Below, piece after piece: positions 1 to 12,900 of a DNA stretch of 64,000 nucleotides. Position numbers and translations under genes: made by a program. Origin of the DNA: Lepturacanthus savala (lineage: Eukaryota; Chordata; Actinopteri; Scombriformes; Trichiuridae); NCBI GenBank assembly GCA_030544235.1, contig CM060470.1, positions 11,619,356 through 11,683,355 of the forward strand. Reading direction: 5' to 3'. Within the stretch, counting starts at the first letter, position 1. The number at the start of each line of letters is the position of its first letter. The notes beneath the pieces were generated by a model, which was given only the letters and a program-made list of their open reading frames with translations, was not told the DNA's origin and searched no databases.

Positions 1-132
1 AAGAACATTAATGAGGAACACAGGGTTTCAAAGACTATCAAAACTCAGCCTGTTGCTTTGACTTTGGTGCGGAAATAGGAGAAAAGAGAAACTTGACCTC
101 ACTAATAGCCACTAATGCATGTCAGTCTAGAC

Positions 133-586
133 GTGGGGTGTCAAACATGCGGCCCGAGGGTCCAGAACCGGCCCGCCAAAGGGTCCAATCTGGCCCTTGG
201 ATGACTGCAGAGTGTGGAAAAAAGTGGACAATGAGTTTTGGATTTTCCTAGGAAAAGATTTATCGGTTTCTATTTCTTTTTGTTGTTCACAGCAGCTTTC
301 TGTGCTCAAGGAATATAATATATAAATAAATATAGTTATATTTATGAAATCACACTTATTTTCCGAAGATATCCCAGGCTGTTCATCACCTGTTTTTTAA
401 ATGGGAGGTTTATGTAAAAGTATTCGGATTATAGTTTTATCTCTTCACATGAAAGGAAAATGAGAAATTTGGAGGTGCTGTTATTTATACAGAAGGTTAT
501 TGTGGGTCAGTTTTAACGGTCCGGCCCACATGAAATCAGATTGGTCTGTATGCGGCCCATGAACTAAAATGAGTTTAACACCTGTG
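133..586. mobile_element. hAT-like non-autonomous DNA element
   Basis: The ends are imperfect terminal inverted repeats: the left begins GTGGGGTGTCAAAC and the right ends GTTTAACACCTGTG. Both are directly flanked by the same 8 bases, GTCTAGAC (125-132 and 587-594), the target duplication length expected of hAT elements. The interior has the CGGCCC-rich blocks common in fish repeats of this kind and no transposase reading frame. A relic of the same family lies at 45929-46021. Confidence 0.8.
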
Positions 587-594
587 GTCTAGAC

Positions 595-3500
595 AGATGA
601 GCTTCCAACTGCATCTAGGTGAAGGATAAATGCCATACTAATACAAAAACTTTCATCAGAAGCCGCCGTGTAGAATCGGAGCGAACGTCTTTGTCGATGG
701 CGCAAACTCCTCCTCTTTATGGTTTAAAAGGTGATGACTAACTCATTGATTGATTGATTTTCCAAGAGAGCAAGACCTCAGTTCTGGGAAATATCTGACT
801 TACCGTAAATTCTGCCTGGATTAAACAAGTAGAGGATTCTGAAGGACCAAAGCTCAAATGTAGTCATTGTGCACGGGGGTAAAATACTCTAGTTGGCTGG
901 TAAATATTTCATTTTATCAACCTATAATTTGCAACCATCAAGTTAATTCTCTGCCCTGCGTGCCGCCTCTCTGGTTTGTAAGCAAAACAAAACGTCTTTG
1001 TTATTACATAACGGTGATCGCCAGTCATCTGTCTGTTATGTAACCTCACAGGCTGCTGGATAAACTGTGATGTGCGTAACAGACAGACACACCAGGGCCA
1101 GAGCTGCTGGAGATCATTGGAGATCATGCGGGGAGATCAGAAAAAAGAAAACGTGAGAATGAATAATGACACTTAATAGGGAGATGGACAGATTAGGGGT
1201 TAAGGGTTAAGGCGGTACGAAGTGAGACTGGATGACAGATCCTCTCAGGCAGTACAAAAAATTATTTAAGTCTTTCCCCCCCGCGATTCTGAGAACTTTG
1301 CTTTCCAGAACTTTTTTTTTTTTTAATCCCTTGTGCATTTGGGCTTTTATTCTTTTTTTCTAAAGCGTACAGCGAGAGGAGAGAAAATCCTCCCCATTAT
1401 ATAAATCTGTGGTTCAGGGACAGATTACTGGTGACTCTGCAGATGCTAGTGCAGCTTCAGCAACTTTGAGTACCTCGTTGTGTTGAGTGTCGCAGTTCTC
1501 AGTGTCTCCTGACACCTAGTGGACATCTAAAGTAGCACAGACTGTATAAATATCTTTGTTTGGATTTGTTGATTTCTGTGATTTTTGTGTTACTAGTGTA
1601 GTGCCTGAAGGGAGTATGCATTCCTATAGAAAAGTGGAAGATGAAGTAGATTTTTCATGTTTGGCTAAATGAGGGTGACTGTTACATAGTCTTAATAGGC
1701 AAGTTGGGGTAAGACATGGAGATACATGTGACCAGAATGTCATGTGTGGGGGGAGGCAAGAAAGAAAGTACCTGCACACCAATACGTTGAATGAATGACA
1801 AAAGAATACCTAAAAACTACATGGCAGGTAGTGCCCACCACCCCTGAGTGAACTCTTTTTTTTAATTAATAAAGGATTTAGCATCATCCGATACCAAAGA
1901 ATGCCAGCTTTGCTGTTTCTTCTCAATCCGATAATGGATTGTGATGTGAACAACACATTAAGTGGGTTAAAGAAGGTTCAAGCAGCTATCTACAGATCCA
2001 TCAACATGTGTACTGTGAGGGTGCAAGTAGCTGCTTGAAAGGAAAATGCACTGACTAACACGCCCCCTATTCAAACCAACCACTTGGAAAGCGAGAGGAA
2101 AATTGATTTGTTGATTTATAAAAAAAAAAGGAGGAGTCGGCGTGACACAGATGCTTTACGCTGTAACAAAAGTGCTGCTACAGGATAGAGAAAGTCTGGG
2201 ATTTTAATAATAATGACGTGACGTGAGGAATTCTACAAAAAACGATGCACACCATCGTGCCATCCGTAGCTATATCCAAAAGCTGAGGTTGATCTGACAA
2301 ACAGTCGGAGAGATACACGAGCTACAGACACAGATGCTCCTTGTTTTATAGATAGACTGAACTTCCTCCTCCACAGAAACTCATTTTAGTTTCATCATCC
2401 TGCAGTTTATTTTCTTTTGTAGCTAAGTCCACTAAACAGGGTAATAATAATAATAATAATAATAAGACTGAACCCTTAGAGATCAAATAAATCATAAAAA
2501 GCAGAAATTGAAAAAAGGACACAAAAATAAGAAAAGAAAATCTTCATTTCAACTTGAGGTAAGGTTTCAGGTGAAGTTTTTTTTTTTTTTTTTTTCCATA
2601 GACAAATCTGTGGACATAGATCAAGGTGCGTGACTTGGCTTGACAGATCAGTTGACAACATAACAAATAATATGACAAAGAGGAAGAAACCAAGAGGTCA
2701 GAGGTCACAGATCCCAGATGATCAGAGCTGGAGACTGCCAACAGTTGTCTATCATTTGATAAAGGACCAAGGTCCAGAATGCATAATGAAACTTATTTTG
2801 TTTTACTAGAATGCCTCTTTATTAACTTCCTTTGAAAAGAAAAAAAAAAAAGTTCCGTACTAAAAATCTCTATTTTTTAGGGTTGGAAATAGCCGGTTTC
2901 ATCTTGAACTATGTGTTGTATTTTTAAAGCTAATTATATTATCCATTGCATCAAATCTTCATCTGACTGAACAAACAAAAGATGTCACATAAAGTGGGGT
3001 AGGGAGTGTAATATTTCCTGTTGGAATTTAGTGGAAGTATACACTCGCACCAAATGGAAATATTAAAGTAAAGTACAAGTATCTCAACATTAGATTTAGT
3101 TACAGCACTTTAGTGATATCCTTAGTCACCATTGTGTGTGTGTGCGTAGCTGTAATTGCTCCCTTGACACACAGATTAATCAGCTCGACATTTGTGTCAG
3201 CGTTTGAGGGAACAGCCGCTCTGGCAGCTGTAATCAATACTTGTGTGCGTCAGTGTTGAACATTTACAGGCGGGGGGAGGCAGCGTGAGCTCATTCCTTT
3301 TTCCCCTATAGTCGGCCTTAAATGAAACAGATGACGGCGCACAAAGTCACCCTTCATGCCTGGTGTTTTCTAGTAAAAATGGACTCACTTGGGAGCATAT
3401 TCATGTGGAGCTACAGTGTGATTGTGTGATCAACAGAATGTCTTTTTTTGGTCCCCGTTTAATGTATTTTTAGGAGGAGAATAATAGAGCCGGTCTTTTC

Positions 3501-3905
3501 AGTGAGAGAAGTCTTTATAATAGTCAGCTGGCTTTTACATTGGCCTATGGTGCTGTACAGAACCACTGGGAGCACTTACGCAGTTTGAGGTATAATAGGC
3601 TCGCTGTTCATTAGTGAATTGTTTGTGGCATACTCTGTCTTTGTTGTGGCAACAATTTCAGTTTTTAGTTCCCAGCTAGTTTATAATCACTTCTTTAACT
3701 ATTGCGGACTGATACCGGATAATAGTAGTCATACTAGTATTGATATAATCAGACATTTTTCAAAACAAACATCAACTTGCCAGTAGATAATGGAGAAGCA
3801 GATTCTAAATGATCTCACTGATCTGCACTGAGGAATGGAGCTTGTTGTTTTAAACTTAAAAATACAAGTAAAAGAGCTTCCTTAAAATTTCACATTAAAT
3901 CAATA
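595..3905. other. Non-coding stretch, probable long intron of clasp1
   Basis: No exon-like open frame with splice signals was found. It holds a poly(T) run near 1309-1324, a (TAA)n tract near 2444-2466, A/T runs near 2578-2595 and 2838-2852, and at about 2880-3115 a diverged copy of a repeat also seen at 27690-27945 and 55976-56285. If the long clasp1 isoform starts upstream of the window this is intronic; otherwise it is 5' flanking DNA. Confidence 0.5.
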
Positions 3906-3937
3906 AAGAATCAAAGGTTGAAGAACCTTTGATTCTT
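3906..3937. repeat. Perfect 14-bp hairpin
   Basis: AAGAATCAAAGGTT (3906-3919) is followed by the loop GAAG and by its exact reverse complement AACCTTTGATTCTT (3924-3937). The 8 bases CAAAGGTT occur again just after. No run of T follows, so it does not look like a Pol III terminator. No function is recognised. Confidence 0.9.
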
Positions 3938-4468
3938 CAAAGGTTATCATGGCTAAATATTGTGTGCTGTATAAGCCTTTGTCTTTGTGTTTTTTTAATT
4001 TATTATTTTTAAATAATTCCTTCCAACCGGTTGGGTAGTTGTTGGAAATCATTGATCTAAACAAGATATATTTGGATTATAATTTCTGTCATTGTGTAGC
4101 TTACTATCATTATAATGCACAGGGGTAGAAACTGAATTCATGAAACTGAAAATTACTGTATAATATTCTATTTTACTTATACTTAGCAGCAGATAGATAG
4201 AACAGTCTTTCATTGGGGGTACAGGTTATAGTGACAGGCAGGAGCAAAAAAAACTGGGTGAGAAGCAGGTATTCTCTTAAAAAAAAGAAATCATGTAAGA
4301 TTATCACATATTCTACAATACTCTGGAAGTAGTGCAAAAAGTAGTGAACTTCATGATATACCAACTAATCATAAGTAAAATGATATTGACTGATATATCG
4401 AAGAAGTTACTCCCATTCATTCATATCCAACATCCTGCTTTGTCAATCATCAACAAAAGGATCTCTGA

Positions 4469-4494
4469 GTGTGTGTGTGTGTGTGTGTGTGTGT
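4469..4494. repeat. (GT)13 microsatellite
   Basis: Thirteen uninterrupted GT units. The surrounding 3940-4860 shows no supported gene; 4600-4800 is somewhat CpG-rich but has no splice-bounded open frame. Confidence 0.95.
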
Positions 4495-4867
4495 TTTGAC
4501 AGCCTTCTCCTTTTGTTTAGTTGCACCTGTTGAAGCGACTCATTTTACTCCAGCTTGGGTACGCTGGACCATTTGGTTTGTGCTGGTGTGTCATTTGTTA
4601 AGCTGCAGTCAGACCAGAATCCACCCGATGAAATTTACTCACGTTACGCTGCCAAGAGGAGGACGGGCAGGAAACGATGCGGGTAGGGTTGTAAACATGG
4701 AGTAGCATAGCCGGCGCGCTAACGACAACAAAGTTGTGAATTCTACAGTTCACCGTCATTAACCTCGGTCGCTCGTCCTACCGCTCGCACAAGTAAACAC
4801 CATCTGTTGTTTCTCTGCAGCTGGTATGTTTTTCTGTGCATTCCTAAAATAAGAGAATTAAGGTGGC

Positions 4868-5700
4868 CTACATGGACAAACGCACTGCAAAACCAAAAAC
4901 ACACAAACACTTAAAACAAATGGAAATTTGCTGCAGAAATTCAGAGGAGAGAAGACTTACAAACCCATAAAACAAATGCAAAAGAAAAATGCTGCAAACA
5001 TTAAAAACACACACACAAAATCCGAAAACAACCGCAAGAGGGGAACGCTGCAAATTCACTCTCACACTTCACCTTTGCTCCCTTTTTTCTTTGGCCTCTT
5101 CTCAATCTGCACTCGGGGTGTCATCTCCATGACAACCTAACATTAAGTGTCCAATATCAGGAGACAATGTGGCTAAGTAAAAACTATGGTTGTGTTAAAT
5201 TAAAACACGCCAACATTAGCCATGTATCTATGCTCTATATTTTCTAGTTTCTTTAGTTTTCTATATTATTAAATTGATGATCTTTTAGTTATGGAGTGTT
5301 TCTCTGGACAAAAAAAAGACATTTGAGGTTGAATCTTCACCTTTGGGAAACAGAGATCGACATTTTACACCATTTATGAACCAGTTAACTAATCAACAAG
5401 TATTGCAGCCCTGCTGCTCTTCTATGATATTGCAAAAGACGATGGCCAAGTACATGAAAAATGTACCATTTCACTCTCCTCTGTGTTTTTTGACATTTGC
5501 AGCAATTTTCCTTTTTGCATTTGTTTTGTGGGTTTTTAAGTCTTTGCCTTTCTTTTTGTGATTGCAGCATTTTTCTCCTGCAGCTTTTCTTTTCTTTTTT
5601 TTTTGCATTAGTTTTATGTGTATGTGTCATTTTGGATTTGGATAATTTCTGTGTTTGCAGCGTTTTGCCTTTTGCAGTGTTTCCCCTGTCAGCCACAATA
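4868..5700. repeat. Inverted-repeat element rich in CAAA/TGCTGCAA motifs
   Basis: The left arm (about 4868-5060) is built from units such as AAACAAATG and AAATGCTGCAAA. The right arm (about 5490-5700) carries the reverse complements (TTTGCAGCA, CATTTGTTTTGTGGGTTTTTA). The arms are imperfect and separated by about 430 bp of unrelated sequence. A related single arm is found at 59905-60065. It is probably a non-autonomous interspersed repeat; the class is not recognised. Confidence 0.65.
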
Positions 5701-6094
5701 GGAGTATAAACGAACCTGCAGGTGCTGAATGAGGCAGCAGGTATGACTTTTGAATCTCCAGGGGCTGAGTAATAAAACATCAGCGGGTTGTAGGGGAGGC
5801 TAAACTTTGTTTTACAGCAACCTGCCGCCTCGTTTAAGTGCCTTTTTTCCGATTGGATTCCGCCACTTAATCTGCGTTGTGTACGATTCCATTGTTACAG
5901 AACGGTATTTGGTTTATGTGCCATCAATTCAAGTCGGAGTAAAGTGTCATCTGCCTTTTTCATGTGCTCAACTAAAAGGAATGAAATGGAATCAAAGCCA
6001 GAACCAATTGGACTGTGCCAGCTGAACACAGATGAACACCAAGAACAATGGAGAGAATACCAAGATGCATGAAAGCTGTGATTAAAAATAAGGG

Positions 6095-6406
6095 CTATTG
6101 CACCAAATATTGATTTCTGAACCCTTCTTAAGTGTAAACATTAAAAATGAATTTGATCTTGTTTCTTTGCATTATTTGTGGTCTGAAAACATTGTGTTTT
6201 TTTGTAATTTTGACCATTTGTCATTTTCTGCAAATAAATGGTCTAAACAGCAATATTTTGATTTGGAATTTGGGGGAAATGTCGTCAGTAGTTTATAGAC
6301 TCAAAAACAAAATGTTCCTTTTGCCCAAACACATACCTATAAGAAGAAAAATTTGAAAAACTGATCATTTTGCAGTGGCCTCTTATTTTTTTCCAGAGCT
6401 GTATGT
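6095..6406. mobile_element. Tc1/mariner-like element, right portion
   Basis: The right end reads CAGTGGCCTCTTATTTTTTT followed by CCAGAGCTGTA, which is the reverse complement of the ACAGCTCTGGAAAAAA-type terminus of a widespread fish Tc1-like repeat. The inner part (CTGCAAATAAATGGTCTAAA, TTTGGAATTTGGG) also fits that family as I remember it. No left terminus is seen, so the copy is 5'-truncated. Confidence 0.6.
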
Positions 6407-6657
6407 AATTTACTTTTGTAACTAAAGCTACACTCGGCTTCAACCAAAGCAGGAGTCTCAGCATCACCTATATTTTTGTGATTTTGTGCCAGAAACACGT
6501 TGAATATGAAAATGTCATTATTCTGAGGCCTGATATTGCTATCGGTTTTATTGTTGGTGTTATATGAGTGTGCATAGCCTCTAAATACACAAGGTGATCT
6601 CACATCAATAGACCCCTCCCTCTTCTCACCACACCGAATGTATTATGATGGTGCTGA

Positions 6658-6658
<1 letters not shown>

Positions 6659-6723
<65 letters not shown>
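6659..6723. repeat. (CA)n microsatellite, about 32 units
   Basis: Uninterrupted CA repeat about 170 bp upstream of the clasp1 short-isoform start codon. More CA-rich sequence follows at 6810-6834. Length variation here would sit in the promoter or 5' UTR of the alternative clasp1 transcript. Confidence 0.95.
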
Positions 6724-6725
<2 letters not shown>

Positions 6726-6890
6726 TAACTGAACTCGGAGAGAAAGGCTTAAGGGGTGGTTAGTCTGGCACTTTGTCAGAGCGCAGCGTGAAACACAGGC
6801 ACAAGCAGGACACACACACACACTCACACACACCCTGGACTGAGATGCGTGGTGGAAAAGAGCGAGCGCGTTAGCGGGTGCAGCAGAGAC
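6724..6890 (+). promoter_or_regulatory. clasp1: Alternative clasp1 promoter/5' UTR with a 9-codon uORF
   Basis: This is the sequence immediately upstream of the predicted short-isoform start codon. It has no clear TATA box. A complete upstream ORF starts at 6845 (ATGCGTGGTGG...) and stops with TAG at 6872-6874, encoding MRGGKERAR, 16 bases before the main ATG at 6891. The transcription start is not visible from sequence, so the boundaries are an inference. Confidence 0.45.
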
Positions 6891-6927
6891 ATGCTGAAGA
6901 AGCTGATGTGCAAGAAAATCTGCGCTC
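6891..6927 (+). CDS. clasp1: clasp1 exon 1 (alternative, TOG1-less start)
   Basis: ATG begins MLKKLMCKKICA and the exon ends in phase 1 at a GTAAGA donor (6928). It resembles the mammalian CLASP2-gamma-type start (LICKRIC) and splices in frame to exon 2, giving KKICAHKNFEDEDSVDG. In the long isoform exon 2 would instead join a TOG1-side exon supplying the G of an Asp codon. Confidence 0.75.
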
Positions 6928-9900
6928 GTAAGAACGACGCCTTTTTTTTTATCTCTCGTTCTCTCCTTCTCTCCTCCTCCTCGCCTCCGTCTGCCTTCCC
7001 GTCTCCAGTGGTATTCCGTCCTCCTCCGCTCGTGTGTCCTTGCTCTGCTTTTCCTTTTTCCTCGCTCCACCCTTCCCTCTGTCAACCTGTTGCCTTTTGT
7101 CCCCCCCCCCCTCGTTCACCCTTTTGTTTTTCGCGTCTCTGTCTGCGATAGATGCGGTGTCATGGCGATAATGTTTGCAGCAGGGAAATTTAGGGAGGTT
7201 TTATGTGTGTTTGTGTGTGAGCCTGATTATTGTGCTGTGATTGCTTTGTGTTTATGAAAAAAAGAACTGTGTGCAGTGAGGTTGAGTTCATTCCTAAACA
7301 ACAGGACCTACCATATAATTTAGGGTAACCAATCCAGCGGTTTGTTGTCACATTGAGATAAATTGACAGATAAATTGCCTTTAAATGAATAATCTCCATC
7401 TAAATGTTTCAAGTAGGCTCTGATCTAGGCTGCACACGCTTCCCCTGTCGCGGGGGCTCAGCTGACAGCACCCACCCAGCGCCATCATATCTGCCCCCGG
7501 CTAATCCCTCCTGTGAATGGTCACGTTGGGCAGGTGACAGGGGGCCATGCATCCATGCATGGCTGCCAAACCAGATTAAAGTCAGATGGATGGGCAGATA
7601 AACACGGAACGGCTACATACACACGAACCTGACAGATTGAGTCGAGGTGGCCAGAGGCAAAGCAGAGGTCATACAGAGCTGGGGATGAGGAGGAGAAAGC
7701 CACGACACGTTTCAACACGGGCCCTAATACCACGCAGGAAGAATAAAAAAAATGAAAAAGATTCTGGCCGACGATTTATTGTCTATTAATTATTTATCGA
7801 TCCTTCCTGGAAATAGCTCTCACAGTCACAGAGCAATCAAGCGGAGGGTGTTTACAGCTGCTCCTATTCCGACATGGGTTTCGCTTTTTTTAATCACTTG
7901 CAACCTTGTAAAAAAAAAACGTCCTCCTTTTTCCTCTCGTGTTGCAGATAAGAACTTCGAAGATGAGGACTCCGTGGATGGAGGCCGGTCCTCCTCCTCA
8001 TCCTCCTCTAAAGCACCCCCTGGTGGCAGGAGGACTGTAATGAGTTCTGTCAGAAGACCCAGCTCAGCCAGCACAACTAAGTCCACAGGTGAGGGGAGGG
8101 GTTGGACACACACAGCAGAAATTACACTGAACTTGGCTCCTTTAAACATTAGTAATATACACTACCGTTCACAAGTTTGGGGTCTCTTGGAAATGTCCTT
8201 ATTTTTGAAAGAAAAGTACTGTTTTTTTTTCAAGGAGGTTAACTTTAAACTAATCAGAAATCCACTCTATACATTGCTAATGTTGTAAATGAGTATTCTA
8301 GCTGCAAATGTCTGGTTTTTGGTACAATATAGAGGCCCATTTCCAGCAACTATCACTCCAGTGTTCTCATGGTACAATGTGTTTGCTCATCGCATCAGAA
8401 GGCTAATGGATGATTAGAAAACCCTTGTCCTATCATGTTAGTACAGCTGAAAACAGTTTAGCTGGTTAGAGAAGCCAGAAAACTCACCTTCCATTGACGA
8501 AACGTTTGAAGGAAAAAATGATTTCAAATACAAATCATTGTTTCTAATCTTGTCAATGTCTTGGCTATATTTTCTATTCATTTTACAACTCATGGTGATA
8601 AATACAAGTGGAAAGGTGACCCTGAACTTTAGATCGGTAGTGTATTTTTTAAAATGACAATAATACAGCTGTTAGCTCCACTACTGTCAGTCTTGCATGT
8701 GCTCAAGCGATTTCTTGACTTTGAGTTATGGGCTGTTGGATCTCAGTTATAATGCCTTGTTTGTGTGTGTTTTTTTTCTCAAGGTAAAGAAGCAGCTGCT
8801 GGTGCTGTGGATGAAGAGGATTTCATCAAAGCCTTTGAAGACGTGCCCACAGTCCAGGTATTTTGAGCACAGTCTTATCTAGAACGTATTTCCTTGTGTT
8901 CTGCTTGTTACGTCTTTGGTTCGTCGTTCAAAAATAAGGGAATGCTGGACCAACGCGTGTCACCACGCAGTTTTGCGCGCCTGACTTAAAAGAAAAATTT
9001 TAAAATAGGACTGACCCGTCGGAGCTCTGCTGTTCCTCTCTAAAGGAGTTGATGATGTGAAGATCTAACTGCAATCTGAGAGCCATTTTGGTCCAGAGCG
9101 CAGTGCATAGCTGTTTTTTTTAAAAAATATACATATCAACAATCGTCCTCTCAGTTAGCAACAGCTGATACTGATGCCGGTTGTTACAAGCCTAGCCATA
9201 CCTCTAATAATAATAATAATTTTATAGATCACTTCAGGGTTACAAGGTTCAAGAAAACAGAATTAGTTTAAAAAAGAAAAGAAGGAAAGAAATGGGCATT
9301 TCACAATTCTAGGCATGTGAGTTTTAGGTTCCTCTCAGGGCTGCTCATTAGATTTTAGCATGTCAACAGATGTAGGCAGAAGCCTAATGTCTTAAGGTTA
9401 AAAGTAAGCAGTAAAATATTTAAATCAATTCTGAAACTCACATGTAGTGTAGTGGGAACCAAACTCTATATCTGGTCCTCATCTGAGTAGCTCGCTAAAT
9501 CAAATAATTAATGACGATGCTGATGATATTATCTCCCCTGTGTTTTCTGTCTCCAGATCTACTCTAACAGAGAGATGGAGGAACAGCTGACCAAAATCCG
9601 AGAAGTTCTGAATGATGACAAACATGACTGGGAACACCGAGTGGTAGCAGTAAGTAACAGACACACACTGGTTTTGGCGCACGAATCTGCCGGTAAAATA
9701 CTGACACACGCCTCCTTCTCCTCTTCGGCTGTTTCCAGCTGAAGAAGGTCCGGTCACTCTTGCTGGCCGGAGCGACCGAGTACGAGGGCTTCCCTCAGCA
9801 GCTGCGTCTCCTGGAGACTCCTCTCAAACTGTCGGCTAAAGACCTGCGCTCGCAGGTGGTCCGAGAGGCCTGCATCACACTGGGGTAAGGTCCGGAGATG

Positions 9901-12900
9901 AGAGGGAATACCGCCATGCTAAGATTTCAAATGTTTTTTTGGGAGACAAATGTCTGTGTAGATTCTCACTCATCCAGGTCATTGTAGTCAAGGGGTTTTT
10001 AAAAAGTAGGCAACTGGACTTTTTCTTTGAGCTTGAAGACGTTTCACCCTTCATCCGAAAGGCTTCTTCAGTTCTAGCCTGATGATGGAAACCAGGAGCT
10101 GTATCTTTACTTTAGACTTTATTTAGTGATGTACCCGAGGTTTTCTCATCATGTTTCCTTCCCTTCTTCCTTCCTTTCTTCGCTCTTATTTTTTTCTACA
10201 TGCCTTTTCTTTCCTTCATTCCTAACTTCTTCACTTCCTTCCTTTCTTACATCTTTCCATGCTCCCTTCCACATGTCCTGCCTTCCTCATTAACCTTCTT
10301 CTTTCAGACATTTATTTGTTCCTCCTATCCTTCCCTGCTCCCAGCCATGTGTCCTCATTTCAATCCTCACTTCCTCATACAGTATCTCCTTCCTTCCTTC
10401 CTTCCTTCCTTCCTTCCTTCCTTCCTTCCTTCCTTCCTTCCTACGCTAAATTATTGACAATTTTATTTCACCCGCCAGCGTGTGTTTTGTTGTTGTTTGT
10501 TTGTTTTTATCATTATATTCATATTCATTTGTTATTTTTCATCTTTTTTGTGTCCAGAGACTCCCTTGAAAATTAGATGGTACACATCAGGGGCTTATCC
10601 TCCTATTACAGATCAAATAACACAAAGGTTAATATAGGGAATAACTGGAAACCTATTAAAATCATTTGTGCTTCGATCAGAAAGCCATTTTACTTTCATT
10701 AATTGATCTTCTTCATGGCCTTGATTGGCAGCAGTGATATTAACTGGAATGACTGATGAGGGCATACCAGGAGAGTAGCCTGCTAATATGTTTTCTTTCC
10801 ACATGCTTAAGCTAATGAACATGAGTCCTGCTCGGGTATGAAAGGAGAAGTATGCGTTCCACCTAAAAACATCCGTCATCCAAATTTTAATACAACCCCG
10901 ATGAGGTGGAACAGAGCTGATGCATTGAAAGAGCAGCAGCAGGATGATGAATAGATAAAAAGCAACGTGGATCCTTTCATCACTTGCGATGTCTCGACCA
11001 CATCGCATCCCTCAATCCGATGATCTCCACTGAGCGAGATATTGAATTTTTAGCCTTTGAGGATGTTATTCAGTAGGGAAAAAAAAACACTCCACGCCTC
11101 TTAAAATGATGCAAAGAGTGAAACCACACAATGTTTCTGCAAGTTTATTTACTTAACCCCTTAACATGCCCTGCGCTCTTTCTTGTCAGACATCTGTCGT
11201 CGTTGCTGGGTAACAAGTTTGACCACGGAGCGGAGAGCGTCATGCCCATACTGCTGAACCTGGTGCCCAACAGTGCCAAAATCATGGCCACCTCCGGGAT
11301 GGCCGCCATCCGCCTCATCCTCAGGGTGAGGGCTCTAGAAAAGCACTGTTTCCATTCTTGGTTCATATGTTTTATTCATGCACTGCAAAAAAGTGATAAT
11401 ATCTTATTTTTTCCACAATTAGTCCAATACTGAGCAGAATAAGACTAACATTTTCTTAAAAAAAATAATAAATTGACTAAAATTTAAAAAAGAAATCATT
11501 GAAATATGCTAAATCTGCCAGCACAATAAGATAATTCTACTCAATATTGGACTAATTGTACCAAAAACAAGATATTTTCACTCGTTAAGAATTCAGTTTC
11601 AGTATTTAGGATTTGGATGCTTATACCATCAAAACAAAACCTTCACGAAAACAATTGTTTTTTTTATTTCCTCCATCTTCCAGCATACACACTACCCACG
11701 TCTCATCCCCATCATCACCAGTAACTGCACCTCCAAATCAGTAGCAGTCAGACGGTAAGAGGACCTTGAATTATTGCTAATAAATGATTTTAAATGCATT
11801 TTATAGCATGAACACATTTACACTACTTTACATTAACCTCTCTATTAATTACAATTAATTAATAATATAGTATAGTAATATATAGTAGTAATAATATGTA
11901 TAGAAGTGAATCTATAATGATGACTTTACTAATTCAAATTATATTCCCTCCTCCAGACGCTGTTATGAGTTCCTCGACCTCATGCTACAAGAGTGGCACA
12001 CTAATACACTGGAAAGGTGAGCTCTGTCTATTTAGTATAAAAATCCACCAAAGCACTCGACACACGTTTGCCAAACGCATTCAGTTGTATAAGGTGTGTG
12101 GGCAGAGTGTAGATGGAGCGGTTTCTGTGTGTTCTGGTGTGTGTTAGCGGTGAAGCTACTTCTTCTTCTCCCTGTCACTTCCATGATATTTGCGTCCGCT
12201 AACATTCGAGGTAGCTGTGTTGGATGCATCACTGATGAGGCCCGTTAGATTGATGAGTCCTGCGAGACACGTCATCATCCGGAGCGATACGGAGGCTTTC
12301 CATCTCTGTAACCATGACAACCGCAGAGGAGACTTTAAAAAAGCGCGCGACGTGGGTGGCCGCATTCCCCGCGGACCACCGGAGGAATAAAGCTGGAAGA
12401 GGCGGAAAACGCTCTGAGAGTTTTTGTGTCGCGCAAAAGTTGTCCGTCCACACTTCCCGGCGTTATCTTTTAAGGCTAATCGTTTTCCCCTCCTCGCCAT
12501 GTTCCCTTACTATCCCAGACACGTGGCCGTCCTGACGGAGACCATCAAGAAAGGCATCCACGATGCCGACTCAGAGGCCAGATCCATCGCAAGGAAGTAA
12601 GAGTTGCTTACATTTTTTTTGTCTTTTTTTTTTATTTTTGAGAAAGCATTTTACCTTCATCTTCTGCTTTTCCTTGTCCCCACCTATAGGTGCTATTGGG
12701 GTTTCCACGGTCACTACAGCCGGGAGGCAGAGCATCTGTTCCAGGCGCTGGAGTCCACCTATCAGAAAGCCCTCCAGTCTCACCTGAAGAGCTCCGACAG
12801 CATCGTGTCTCTGCCTCAGTCCGACCGCTCCTCGTCGTCTTCCCAGGAGAGTCTTAAGTAAGATTTCTTCATTTTTTTTCTCTTGACTTTTTCTGTATGT

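Noticed and set aside
5385..5780. 131-codon open frame on the - strand
   Set aside because: It lies in the repeat arm, is Lys-rich through base composition and has no recognisable domain.
6600..7085. 161-codon open frame on the - strand
   Set aside because: Much of it is translation of the CA microsatellite (Cys-Val repeats) and C/T-rich DNA.
10200..10576. Open frames rich in Phe-Leu-Pro-Ser
   Set aside because: They come from the CTTC microsatellite and pyrimidine tract.
12156..12500. 114-codon - strand frame and two + strand frames in the CpG-rich intron block
   Set aside because: CpG-rich DNA has few stops; no family resemblance or splice context.
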